From assembly GCA_040902885.1 (NCBI GenBank), contig JBBDWK010000032.1, forward strand, positions 62,001 to 126,000: DNA of 64,000 nt. The letters run 5' to 3'. Shown piece after piece: positions 35,074 to 43,610 of the stretch. This DNA is from JBBDWK01 sp040902885 (GTDB lineage Bacteria > Acidobacteriota > Terriglobia > Bryobacterales > Bryobacteraceae). Position 1 is the stretch's first letter. Every line of letters starts with the position of its first letter. A program made the translations under genes and the position numbers. Below the pieces are notes generated by a model. That model was not told the origin of the DNA and did no database searches. It was given only the letters and a program-made list of their open reading frames with translations.

Positions 35074-35385
35074 CTAAGCGCCCACGGCCGTGCTGTACCG
35101 TTCGCGAAGCTCTTCTTCGGCGCGCAGCCAGTCTTCCTCCGGGGAACCGCCCTGGTTGCCTCGCTTGAGCCAATAAGAGTAGGCCAGGTTGGCAACGGCT
35201 TCCCGATCGATTTCTTCCGGAACCGGGCGCCGGCCGTTCGATGCGCTCGCCGCCGGGGATTCTTCAACCATTGGAGCGTCCATGGAATCCGCTTCTTTCA
35301 GCGTTCGTGCGGTCCTGCTCTTTTTCGCGCTCGCCGAGGCTTCCGGAGGAACACGTTCGGATTTGGAATTGCGTCTGACAGCCAT
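35074..35385 (-). CDS. DUF2934 domain protein
   Basis: 103 residues. A basic, Ser/Ala-rich N-terminus (about 1-55) is followed by the DUF2934 module near the C-terminus: REAVANLAYSYWLKRGNQGGSPEEDWLRAEEEL. The domain is common in Acidobacteriota and Proteobacteria, with unknown function. The ATG at 35385 has AGGGAGAAG 6 nt upstream. A possible extended -10 (TGATAGAAT, minus strand, about 35425-35417) lies in the AT-rich region before it. Confidence 0.85.
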   Translation of the reverse strand: MAVRRNSKSERVPPEASASAKKSRTARTLKEADSMDAPMVEESPAASASNGRRPVPEEIDREAVANLAYSYWLKRGNQGGSPEEDWLRAEEELRERYSTAVGA

Positions 35386-35569
35386 ATCGCTTCTCCCTTG
35401 CAACTAAGTTTCAATCATTCTATCAAACCTAACGGCAGGTAAGCTAACTAAAACGTTTCTATCCGAATCATAAAAGAAAGAAATGTGAATTTTCCCACGC
35501 CCCGAAGCGGCCGCCGACATTGAATGGGCGGTATCCGAAACACCCCGGGAAGGTGTATAGTAAGGAAAA

Positions 35570-36868
35570 TTGAAGCTACCGACTCTTGTATTGTTTAGTT
35601 TTTTGAGTGTCTTACGCGTCATCGGCGCCGCGCCGCTTGTAGTCGCGGTCGACGTGGACGGCGTGGTCCATCCAGTGACCGTGGAGATCGTTTCCGGAGC
35701 GATCGAGCAGGCGAGGGAACAGGGAGCGGAGATCGTGCTCGTGCGGATCAACACTCCCGGCGGCCTGATGACCGCCATGCGAGAGACCATCGAGAAGATG
35801 ATGGCGTCGCCGGTTCCCGTGGTAACGTATGTGACGCCGAGCGGCGGGCGCGCCGCTTCCGCCGGATTTTTCCTGTTGGAGGCTGGAGACGTCGCGGCCA
35901 TGGCGCCAGGCACCAACACGGGCGCGGCCCATCCGGTGATGCTAGGCGGCGGAGAGATGGACGCAGTCACCAAACAGAAAGTGGAGAACGATGCGGCAGC
36001 CTACCTTCGCAGCCTGGTGACTCGCCGCGGACGGAACACGGAGCTGGCCGAGAAAGCCGTCCTTGAAAGCAAGTCCTTTACGGAGAAGGAGGCGCTCGAC
36101 GGCAAGCTGATCGAACTGGTGGCTAGGGATCAGGCGGCGCTGCTGGAGAGCCTGCACGGCCGCGAAGTAGAGCACATTGAGGGAACCAAGGTCACGCTGA
36201 ACCTCGAGAACGCCCGCGTGGTGGAGTACGAGAAAAGCCTGCGGCAGCGGATCCTGTCGGCGGTCAGCGATCCCAACATCGCGCTGCTGCTGCTGGTGCT
36301 GGGGGCGCTGGGCGTCTACATCGAATTCTCCTCGCCCGGGCTGATTCTTCCAGGCGTGGCGGGCGCCATTCTGGCGCTGCTCGGCCTGGCCGCCATCTCC
36401 GTGCTTCCCATCAACTGGATGGGGGCCGCGCTGCTGGTTCTGGCGCTGGCGTTGTTCGTGCTGGAAGCGAAGTTCGCGTCCGGCGGCATCCTGGGCGCGG
36501 GCGGCGCCCTGGCCATGATCCTGGGCGCGGTACTGTTGATCGACAGTCCACTGCCGGAGATGCGCATCCGCCTCATCACGGCTATCGCGCTCACCCTTCC
36601 GTTTGCCATCCTCACGGTCTTCCTGCTGACGCTCGCTCTCAAAGCGCGCGCCGCCAAGGTGACTACGGGAAGCGACGGCATGATCGATCAGGTCGGCGTA
36701 ACCCTAACGGCCCTGGACCCCTTAGGCCGCGTATTTGTCCATGGCGAATACTGGAGCGCCGAGGCGGACCGGACGGTTCCGGAAGGCGCACGGGTGCGGG
36801 TGGTAGGAATCGACGGGTTGCAACTCAAGGTAGAACCGGTTTCCGGAGAAGGTGGAGAAAAAATATGA
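35570..36868 (+). CDS. NfeD-family membrane serine protease (ClpP-type domain)
   Basis: 432 residues starting with TTG and an export signal (LFSFLSVLRVIGAAP). The periplasmic S49/ClpP-like protease domain comes first, with INTPGGLMTAM and the nucleophile Ser in GGRAASAGFFLLEAGD and a candidate Lys in the SKSFTEKEAL region. Four hydrophobic helices follow (about 230-360) and then a C-terminal OB fold (GVTLTALDPLGRVFVHGEYW). Long-form NfeD proteins of this type cleave stomatin C-termini. The slipin gene is coupled by an ATGA overlap, the classic pairing. Confidence 0.92.
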   Translation: MKLPTLVLFSFLSVLRVIGAAPLVVAVDVDGVVHPVTVEIVSGAIEQAREQGAEIVLVRINTPGGLMTAMRETIEKMMASPVPVVTYVTPSGGRAASAGFFLLEAGDVAAMAPGTNTGAAHPVMLGGGEMDAVTKQKVENDAAAYLRSLVTRRGRNTELAEKAVLESKSFTEKEALDGKLIELVARDQAALLESLHGREVEHIEGTKVTLNLENARVVEYEKSLRQRILSAVSDPNIALLLLVLGALGVYIEFSSPGLILPGVAGAILALLGLAAISVLPINWMGAALLVLALALFVLEAKFASGGILGAGGALAMILGAVLLIDSPLPEMRIRLITAIALTLPFAILTVFLLTLALKARAAKVTTGSDGMIDQVGVTLTALDPLGRVFVHGEYWSAEADRTVPEGARVRVVGIDGLQLKVEPVSGEGGEKI

Positions 36869-37638
36869 TCGACATGACGACGATCGCGCTGTTAATCGTG
36901 GCGCTTTATGTAATCTCTTCCGTAAAAATTCTGGCCGAATACGAACGCGGCGTTATCTTCCGCCTGGGGCGCGTGCTGGCTAAACCCAAGGGTCCCGGCA
37001 TCGCCCTGGTCTTTACGCCCATCGACCGCATGGTGCGGGTTTCGCTGCGCATCGATACCCTCGAGGTGCCGGCGCAGGACGTAATCACTCGCGACAACGT
37101 GACGGTTAAGGTAAACGCCGTCATCTATTTCCGCGTGATGGATCCGAACCTCGCCATCATCACCGTCGCGAATTTTCTCTACGCGACTTCCCAGGTCGCA
37201 CAGACCACGCTGCGCAGCGTGCTTGGCGAAGTGGATCTGGACGAGCTGCTCAGCCAGCGGGAAAAGCTGAACGTCCGGCTGCAAGCCATTCTGGATCAGC
37301 ACACCTCGCCGTGGGGCATCAAGGTCACGGCCGTCGAAGTGAAGCAGGTGGATCTTGCCGAGCAGATGGTTCGCGCCATCGCCCGGCAGGCGGAAGCGGA
37401 GCGCGAGCGCCGGGCCAAGATCATTCACGCCGAGGGGGAATACACCGCAGCCGAGAAGCTGGGGATGGCGGCGGAAGTGATTCAGAAACAGCCGGTGGCC
37501 ATTCAGTTGAGGTATCTGCAGACGCTGGTGGAGATTGGCTCGGAGAAAAATACCACGATCGTCTTCCCCCTTCCCATCGACGTGTTTTCGTCGATGAGCC
37601 GTCTGCTTGACCAGGACGCGGCGCGCAAGCGAGAGTAA
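36865..37638 (+). CDS. Slipin / stomatin-like SPFH protein
   Basis: 257 residues: one N-terminal membrane segment (MTTIALLIVALYVISSVK), then the SPFH/band-7 domain (LAEYERGVIFRLGRVLAKPKGPGIALVFTPIDRMVRVSLR, DVITRDNVTVKVNAVIYFRV) and a coiled-coil flotillin-like tail (RQAEAERERRAKIIHAEGEYTAAEKL). It organises membrane microdomains and partners with NfeD proteases. Its start overlaps the nfeD stop by 4 nt, so the two are translationally coupled. Confidence 0.94.
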   Translation: MIDMTTIALLIVALYVISSVKILAEYERGVIFRLGRVLAKPKGPGIALVFTPIDRMVRVSLRIDTLEVPAQDVITRDNVTVKVNAVIYFRVMDPNLAIITVANFLYATSQVAQTTLRSVLGEVDLDELLSQREKLNVRLQAILDQHTSPWGIKVTAVEVKQVDLAEQMVRAIARQAEAERERRAKIIHAEGEYTAAEKLGMAAEVIQKQPVAIQLRYLQTLVEIGSEKNTTIVFPLPIDVFSSMSRLLDQDAARKRE

Positions 37639-37655
37639 GTGGAGCGGCTCGATTC

Positions 37656-38213
37656 ATGGCGAAAAGCGACGACGGTGAATTCGAATTGGTGCTGGGCAAC
37701 CGGCAGTTGCTCAGCATTTTCTTCCTGGTGGTGATTCTGTTCGGGGTGGTCTTCACCATGGGCTACATCGTCGGGCGGAACTCCGCGCCGGCGTCACTGA
37801 CGGCCACGCCCGCCGCGATGCCGCCTCCGGTCGCTTCGCGAACCGAGGAGCAGCCGCCGCCCCCAGCTTCCAATATTGCTCAAAGTCCGGAATCCGCCGC
37901 ACCTGCATCCGACGAGGCGGCTGTCGAAACTCCCATCGAGGAGACGGCTGCGGCTAATCCCGACGAGGAGCCCGAGACGGCGGCCGCGCCTCCGGGTCCC
38001 GGCGAGGTCTATCTTCAGGTTGCGGCTGTCCGTCGTGCCGAAGCGGACGTTGTAACCGAAGTGCTCCGGAAGAAGGGTTTTAAGGTATCGCTCGACCCTA
38101 GCCCCGCCGAAGGGCTTTTCCGCGTGCTGGTGGGACCACTGGCCGGCGACTCCCTCGCCCGCACAAAGACCGATCTGGAAAGCGCGGGATTCAAGCCCTT
38201 CGTGCGAAGATAA
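37656..38213 (+). CDS. SPOR-domain membrane protein
   Basis: 185 residues with a single transmembrane helix (about 20-40, LLSIFFLVVILFGVVFTMGYIVG), then a Pro/Ala/Glu-rich periplasmic linker (about 45-115), then a C-terminal SPOR domain (VYLQVAAVRRAEADVVTEVLRKKGFKV ... FRVLVGPL). SPOR domains bind denuded septal peptidoglycan, so a cell-division or envelope role is likely. It lies 18 nt after the slipin gene and 3 nt before lipA, in the same operon. Confidence 0.88.
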   Translation: MAKSDDGEFELVLGNRQLLSIFFLVVILFGVVFTMGYIVGRNSAPASLTATPAAMPPPVASRTEEQPPPPASNIAQSPESAAPASDEAAVETPIEETAAANPDEEPETAAAPPGPGEVYLQVAAVRRAEADVVTEVLRKKGFKVSLDPSPAEGLFRVLVGPLAGDSLARTKTDLESAGFKPFVRR

Positions 38214-38216
38214 ACT

Positions 38217-39146
38217 TTGGTGGACGATTCCCTGATTCACATCGGCGGAGCAGCACAAACGCCCCCGCCCATGCGGCCCCGCCTGCCCGAGTGGGCGCGC
38301 AAAAAGCAGACCCACTTCCAGTCCTTGCACAGGCTCAAGACGGACTTGCGGAGGCTCCAGCTTCACACCGTTTGCGAGTCGGCGCGCTGTCCCAACATTC
38401 ACGAGTGCTTCCATCGCGGGGCCGCCACTTTCATGATCCTGGGCAATCTGTGCACGCGCGGCTGCGGATTCTGTTCGGTGCCGAAAGGATCGCCCGAAAA
38501 GCACGACATGCGGCTGGACCCGAACGAGCCGGCAAACGTGGCCGAGATGGCCGCGCGCATGAAGCTGCGCTACGTCGTGATCACCAGCGTGAACCGCGAC
38601 GATTTGCCGGACGGCGGCTCGGCGCACTTTGCGCGAACCGTGCGTGAGGTCCGCCGCGCTCTGCCCTCGGTCCGGATTGAAGTGCTCACGCCGGATTTTT
38701 GCGGCGACCTGAACTCCGTCGCGCGCGTGCTGGACGCGGCCCCGGACGTGTTCAACCACAACATGGAGACGGTGGCGCGGCTCTACCGGCGAGTCCGCCC
38801 GCAAGCCGGCTACCGGCAATCGCTCGATGTGCTGGCATTCGCCCGCAAGCATTCGAGCGCCCTGACCAAGTCGGGGTTGATGGTGGGCCTCGGGGAGACC
38901 GTCGAAGAGGTGCACGGATTGCTTGCCGATTTGCGGGCAGCGGAAGTGGAAGTGGCCACCATTGGGCAATACCTCCAGCCCACGCGGCGTAGTTTGCCCG
39001 TCGCGGCTTACATCGAGCCGCATCAGTTCGAAAGTTATCGCCTCTACGGGCTTTCGCTGGGATTTAAGGCGGTATTCAGCGGACCGCTGGTCCGCAGCTC
39101 GTACATGGCGGATTTAGTCAACGAAGAAGCCCACCGCACGGCGTGA
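38217..39146 (+). CDS. lipA: Lipoyl synthase
   Basis: 309 residues of radical-SAM lipoyl synthase. The auxiliary-cluster Cys are in CESARCPNIHEC (C-x4-C-x5-C), the radical-SAM cluster in CTRGCGFC (C-x3-C-x2-C), and the C-terminal auxiliary-cluster Ser in GPLVRSSYMAD. ITSVNRDDLPDGGS and FNHNMETV are also diagnostic. It inserts two sulfurs into octanoyl-E2 or GcvH. The start is TTG (38217) or the adjacent GTG. lipB is not in the window. It is coupled to lnt by a GTGA overlap. Confidence 0.95.
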   Translation: MVDDSLIHIGGAAQTPPPMRPRLPEWARKKQTHFQSLHRLKTDLRRLQLHTVCESARCPNIHECFHRGAATFMILGNLCTRGCGFCSVPKGSPEKHDMRLDPNEPANVAEMAARMKLRYVVITSVNRDDLPDGGSAHFARTVREVRRALPSVRIEVLTPDFCGDLNSVARVLDAAPDVFNHNMETVARLYRRVRPQAGYRQSLDVLAFARKHSSALTKSGLMVGLGETVEEVHGLLADLRAAEVEVATIGQYLQPTRRSLPVAAYIEPHQFESYRLYGLSLGFKAVFSGPLVRSSYMADLVNEEAHRTA

Positions 39147-40660
39147 AAGAAGTCTCCGGCATCAAGAATCTCCGAATGCCCCGCGTCAGCCCGCTGCTGC
39201 TGCGGAACCTGCTGCTGGCGCTGTTGACCGCCGTGGCGCTGATTTTGACCGTCCCGCGCTTCGATTATTTCTGGCTGGCCCCGTTCGCGCTCGCGCCGCT
39301 GCTGGTAGCCGTGGCCCGCCAGCCGAGCTTCCTGCACCGCGCCGCGCTGGGCTGGGCGGCGGGTATTGTTTACTGGTTCGGCGTCTGTTATTGGATTCAG
39401 TTTGTTCTCTCGGTCCATGGCGGCATGGGCGAGGCCGGCGGCTGGGCCACTTTTCTGCTCTTCTGCCTCGCCAAGGGGCTGCACATGGCGCTGTTCGCCG
39501 CCCTGGCGGGCGTGATCATGCGCACCGCCTGGGCCGTGCCCACCGTCCCCGCGCTGTGGGTTGCGCTGGAGGCCACGCACGGTCCGCTGGGTTTTGCATG
39601 GTTCGCGCTCGGCAACGCCGGCGTCAATCTAAACCTCCCCATGCGTCTGGCTCCATACACCGGCGTCTACGGCCTCTCCTTCGTGTTTGCCATGATGTCC
39701 GCCGGAGTGGCTGTCGTCCTGTTGCGGCGTCCCAGAGGGGAGCTGCTGTGGCTTCTCATCCTTCCCCTGCTGATTCTGCTGCCTTCGCTTCCCGAACCCG
39801 AGCGCCCGCAACAAACCGTGGTCCTGGTGCAACCCAATCTCTCGATGGACGTTGAGTGGACCTCCGAATCCGTCGAGCGTCTTCACCGGCGACTGGTATC
39901 GGCGTCGCTCGAAGCCGCCATTCAGGCCGGCGCTCCCAAGCCCGCTCTGATCGTATGGCCCGAAGTCCCCGCGCCACTGTACTTCTATGAGGACGCGCGC
40001 TTTCGCGATCAGGTGGCTACTCTGACGCGCGTGGCGCGGACCGGTCTGCTGATGGGGACCGTAGCCCGGAACCAGGACGGCGCGCCGCTGAACTCCGCGC
40101 TGCTGCTCTCCTCCGCGGGCGAGCCCGTTTCGCGCTACGACAAGATCAAGCTCGTGCCCTTCGGCGAGTTCGTGCCCTGGCCGTTCGACTTCGTGAACCA
40201 GATCTCCGACGAGGTGGGCGCCTTCTCTCCGGGCCGCGAGGTGGTGGTTTCGCGAATGGACGGCCACCGCATCTCGACCTTCATCTGCTACGAGTCCGTC
40301 TTCCCGAACCTGGTCCGGCGCTTTGCGGCCGCGGGCGCGGAGGTTCTCTTCAACATCTCCAACGACGGCTACTTCGGAACCAGCGCGGCGCGCGAACAGC
40401 ACCTCAAAATCGTCCGCATGCGCGCCGCCGAGAACGGGCGCTGGATCGTGCGCGCGACCAATAACGGCATCACCGCGGCCATCGACCCGGCCGGCCGCAT
40501 CCGAGCCGCGGCTCCGTCCTATCGTGAAACCGTGGAGCGCATGCCGTTCGATTACCGGTCCGATCTTACGGTCTACACAAGATACGGGGACTGGTTTGCA
40601 TGGTTATGCGCGCTGATGGCCGGGCTGGCGCTGTATTTGAGCCGCGAGTACGTAACTTAG
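39143..40660 (+). CDS. lnt: Apolipoprotein N-acyltransferase
   Basis: 505 residues starting at GTG inside the lipA stop. An N-terminal block of six or so transmembrane helices (about 15-205) precedes the nitrilase-fold domain, with catalytic Glu in IVWPEVPAPLYF, Lys in YDKIKLVPFGEFVPW and Cys in TFICYESVFPNL, then NISNDGYFG. It adds the N-acyl chain to lipoproteins, which supports a Gram-negative style envelope. It is the last gene of the nfeD-slipin-SPOR-lipA-lnt series and overlaps the convergent nitrilase gene by 4 bp. Confidence 0.95.
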   Translation: MKEVSGIKNLRMPRVSPLLLRNLLLALLTAVALILTVPRFDYFWLAPFALAPLLVAVARQPSFLHRAALGWAAGIVYWFGVCYWIQFVLSVHGGMGEAGGWATFLLFCLAKGLHMALFAALAGVIMRTAWAVPTVPALWVALEATHGPLGFAWFALGNAGVNLNLPMRLAPYTGVYGLSFVFAMMSAGVAVVLLRRPRGELLWLLILPLLILLPSLPEPERPQQTVVLVQPNLSMDVEWTSESVERLHRRLVSASLEAAIQAGAPKPALIVWPEVPAPLYFYEDARFRDQVATLTRVARTGLLMGTVARNQDGAPLNSALLLSSAGEPVSRYDKIKLVPFGEFVPWPFDFVNQISDEVGAFSPGREVVVSRMDGHRISTFICYESVFPNLVRRFAAAGAEVLFNISNDGYFGTSAAREQHLKIVRMRAAENGRWIVRATNNGITAAIDPAGRIRAAAPSYRETVERMPFDYRSDLTVYTRYGDWFAWLCALMAGLALYLSREYVT

Positions 40661-41496
40661 CGCTTGTTCCCCAGAAGCTCGCCGTAGATCTCCGGTCTCC
40701 GGTGCCGGATCGGGCCGCGGCCCACGCGCCCGTCGAGGCGGATTTTTGCCAGGACGGCTTCATCGCCATTTCGACTGTCCTGGGCGACGATCTTCCCGCC
40801 CGGATCGATCACCATCACCCGCTCGGGATGAACGAACACGACCCATACGCTGTTCTCATAAGCGCGCGTTCGCATCATGATCTCGTTGGTCTCGTTGTTC
40901 ATGCCCCAGGCCGGAACCAGTATCATCTGAGATCCCTTGAGCGCCAGGATGCGGGACGTTTCGGGAAGCTGCCGGTCCATGCAGATTAGAGCGCCCCACC
41001 GGCCGAATGGCGTATCGACCACCGGAAATTCCACGCCCTTGGTGTTGAACGGCTCGTCATCGGCCGTATGCGTCTTCGAATACCTTGCTACAATTTCCCC
41101 CTTGGGCGAAATCACGGCCACCGAGTTCAGCATCTCCTCACCGCGCTTTTCGGCGAAGCCGATTACCAGGTAAACATTCAACTCCGCCGCCAGCGCGCGG
41201 ATCTTCCGGATCATGGGCCCGTCGATGGGCTCGCCGACAGCGAAGTAGCGTTCCCGCGTCAGGTCCTTGTTCGCTTTGTCGTTTCCAACGTAGCCTTCAA
41301 GGAAGCCTTCCGGGGTGACAATCACTTCCCCGCCCTGCGCTGCCGCCTGCCGGGCGTATTTCTCAAGCTTCTCCAGGTTTGCTTGTTTGTCCCAACGCTT
41401 CGGCATCAGCCGCAGCGCGGCCACGGTGAAGGAGTCTTCCGCGGGCAGAGCGGAAGCCGCGATCAGAATCCCAATTGCGATCCAAATGCCTTTCAT
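40657..41496 (-). CDS. Exported carbon-nitrogen hydrolase (nitrilase superfamily)
   Basis: 279 residues with a signal peptide (KGIWIAIGILIAASALPAE). The nitrilase-fold triad is visible: Glu in IVTPEGFLEGY, Lys in ARYSKTHTADDE and Cys in GALICMDRQLPE. The C-terminal segment (SVWVVFVHPERVMVIDPGG) fits aliphatic amidases and N-carbamoyl hydrolases. An exported location is unusual for this superfamily outside Lnt. It is convergent with lnt. A second exported member is at 45494. Confidence 0.85.
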   Translation of the reverse strand: MKGIWIAIGILIAASALPAEDSFTVAALRLMPKRWDKQANLEKLEKYARQAAAQGGEVIVTPEGFLEGYVGNDKANKDLTRERYFAVGEPIDGPMIRKIRALAAELNVYLVIGFAEKRGEEMLNSVAVISPKGEIVARYSKTHTADDEPFNTKGVEFPVVDTPFGRWGALICMDRQLPETSRILALKGSQMILVPAWGMNNETNEIMMRTRAYENSVWVVFVHPERVMVIDPGGKIVAQDSRNGDEAVLAKIRLDGRVGRGPIRHRRPEIYGELLGNKR

Positions 41497-41516
41497 GTTT
41501 GCTCCCCATCCAGCGG

Positions 41517-42587
41517 TTAACCGTGACGGATCACGAGCACATCGCCGTCCTTGACGATATACTCTTTTCCCTCCAGGCGCAGCAGCCCCTTTTCGCGCGC
41601 GCCCGGATAGCCGCCCAGATCCACCAGGGACTTCCAGTTCACCACTTCGGCGCGAATGAACTTCTTCTCGAAGTCGGAGTGAATCGCGCCCGCGGCCTTC
41701 ACCGCCGGGCTCTCCATCGGAACGGTCCAGGCCCGCACCTCGGTCTCGCCGGCGGTGAGGAATGACATTAGCCCCAGCAGCGCGTAGCTGGCCGAGATCA
41801 ACCGCTGCAAACCGGGCTCCTTCAGCCCGTAGCTCGTCAGGTACTCCCGTGCATCTTCCGGGGACAACTCCGCGAGCTCGGCTTCAATCTTCCCGCACAC
41901 CCCAGTGACGCCGGTGCTGGGTCGCCGCCCGATGCGCGTGCGATATTCCTCCTCGCGCTCGCCGAGCCGCGCGGCATCTTCCTCTCCCAGGTTCAGCACG
42001 TACAGCATCGGCTTCTGAGACAAAAACTGGAAGCCCCGAAGACGCTTCTCGTCGCCGGCTGAAAGCTCCATTTCGCGCAGCGGCCGGTTGGCTTCGAGCG
42101 CGGCCTTGCACTTCTCCAGCAATTCGAACTCGCGGTCCAGTTCCGGGTTCTTGAGCTTTTTGCGGTCCTTCTCCAGCCGCTCCAGCCGCTTCTCCACCAC
42201 CACCAGGTCGCTCAGCAGCAGCTCGATCTCCACGTTCTCCAGATCGCGCAATAAATCCACCGAGCCGGTCTCGTGCGGCACGGTCGGGTCCTCGAAGACG
42301 CGCAAAACGTGCGCGAAGGCGTCGGCCACGCGCAGGCCGGCCAGGTATGACGGATCGCGCAAGCTCTCACGCGAGATGGACGGCATGTCGACGTACTCGA
42401 CGGTGGCGTGCGTGATCTTCGGCGGCTCGAAGATGCGGGCCAGCTCGTCCAGACGCGGGTCGGGAACTTTAGCGACTCCCGTCCTCACCGCCGTGGAGCC
42501 CAGGCGCGACTCCTGGTGCGCGCCGGTCAGGATCGTAAACAGGGAGGTCTTGCCTACCATGGGCAGGCCGATGATGGCGGTTTTCAT
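41517..42587 (-). CDS. ychF: YchF/OLA1-type P-loop ATPase
   Basis: 356 residues: P-loop GLPMVGKTSLFTILTG (about 7-22), EYVDMPSIS for switch II, a coiled-coil insert (about 130-170, VVVEKRLERLEKDRKKL) and a C-terminal TGS domain (ETEVRAWTVPMESPAVKAAGAIHSDFEKKFIRAEVV). The family binds ribosomes and has ATPase activity in well-studied members. MVGKTS replaces the usual NVGKST, a small deviation in the P-loop. It lies 13 nt after moxR, so it is probably co-transcribed. Confidence 0.9.
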   Translation of the reverse strand: MKTAIIGLPMVGKTSLFTILTGAHQESRLGSTAVRTGVAKVPDPRLDELARIFEPPKITHATVEYVDMPSISRESLRDPSYLAGLRVADAFAHVLRVFEDPTVPHETGSVDLLRDLENVEIELLLSDLVVVEKRLERLEKDRKKLKNPELDREFELLEKCKAALEANRPLREMELSAGDEKRLRGFQFLSQKPMLYVLNLGEEDAARLGEREEEYRTRIGRRPSTGVTGVCGKIEAELAELSPEDAREYLTSYGLKEPGLQRLISASYALLGLMSFLTAGETEVRAWTVPMESPAVKAAGAIHSDFEKKFIRAEVVNWKSLVDLGGYPGAREKGLLRLEGKEYIVKDGDVLVIRHG

Positions 42588-42600
42588 ATTCGGCTGAGGA

Positions 42601-43578
42601 TCAGAGGGGAACGTCCACTAGAGTCAGAATTTCGTCGATAATCCGGTCGCCGAGGTCGCTGCGCCGCTGCGCCAGCGCGTAGCGCGAATTGACCACCACG
42701 CGATGCGCGAATACGGGCGTCGCTAGGCGTTTCACGTCGTCCGGCAGGGCGTAATCGCGTCCTTCGATCAGCGCCAGCGCCTGCACGGCCCGGTAAAGAG
42801 CCTGCGATCCACGCGGGCTGACGCCCAGCGCGAGCGTGTCGTGTGTGCGCGTCTTTTCGACGATGGCCAGCATGTAGTCGACGATGGCATCGTCCACCAT
42901 TACTTGCGGCGTCAGGGCCTGCAACTGGTGGATCTCGTCGGTGGTGACGATTCGGCCGGCGGGCGCCGCGAAGTTCGAATCGGAGTTTCGCAGAATCTCG
43001 CGCTCGCTGACGGGGTCCGGGTAGCCGATCCGCAGCCGCATCAGGAACCGGTCGAGCTGCGATTCGGGCAGCGGATACGTGCCGTGGTGCTCGACGGGGT
43101 TCTGCGTGGCGACCACCATGAAGGGCTGCGGCAAAGGGTAGGAGCGGCCGTCGATGGTGACCTGCTGTTCGTTCATGGCCTCGAGCAGCGCGGATTGCGT
43201 CTTGGGCGTGGTGCGATTGATCTCGTCGGCCAGCAGGAAATTGGTGAAAATGGGGCCGGGCTTGAATTCGAAGGCTTCGGAGTGTGAGTTGTAGATGGTA
43301 ACGCCGAGGACGTCGCCGGGCAGCATGTCGCTGGTGAACTGGAGCCGGTGAAAATTCGCGCCGGAGGAGCGGGCGAGCGCATGGGCGAGGGTGGTTTTGC
43401 CGACGCCGGGAACGTCCTCGATGAGGAGGTGCCCGCGGGCGAGAAGGCAGACCAGGGACAGGCGCAACACTTCGGGTTTCCCGCGGATTGCCGATCCGAG
43501 AAGCGCCTCCAGTTGAGCAAGCTTCGAAAACGCAACCGGCGGAGCTTCCGCAGATTCCCGCAGGGACATCGTTTTCAT
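42601..43578 (-). CDS. MoxR-family AAA+ ATPase
   Basis: 325 residues. Walker A is IEDVPGVGKTTLAHALA, Walker B FLLADEINRTTPKTQSALLEAMNEQQVT, and sensor 1 lies in VVATQNPVEHHGTYPLPESQLDRF. It is a chaperone-like ATPase that usually works with a VWA-domain partner. None is encoded here; the neighbour downstream is ychF instead. There is no signal. It is divergent from the SagB-type gene with a short shared promoter region. Confidence 0.92.
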   Translation of the reverse strand: MKTMSLRESAEAPPVAFSKLAQLEALLGSAIRGKPEVLRLSLVCLLARGHLLIEDVPGVGKTTLAHALARSSGANFHRLQFTSDMLPGDVLGVTIYNSHSEAFEFKPGPIFTNFLLADEINRTTPKTQSALLEAMNEQQVTIDGRSYPLPQPFMVVATQNPVEHHGTYPLPESQLDRFLMRLRIGYPDPVSEREILRNSDSNFAAPAGRIVTTDEIHQLQALTPQVMVDDAIVDYMLAIVEKTRTHDTLALGVSPRGSQALYRAVQALALIEGRDYALPDDVKRLATPVFAHRVVVNSRYALAQRRSDLGDRIIDEILTLVDVPL

Positions 43579-43610
43579 GATACAAGAGTTTGCGGGACCG
43601 GTCAGCGCGA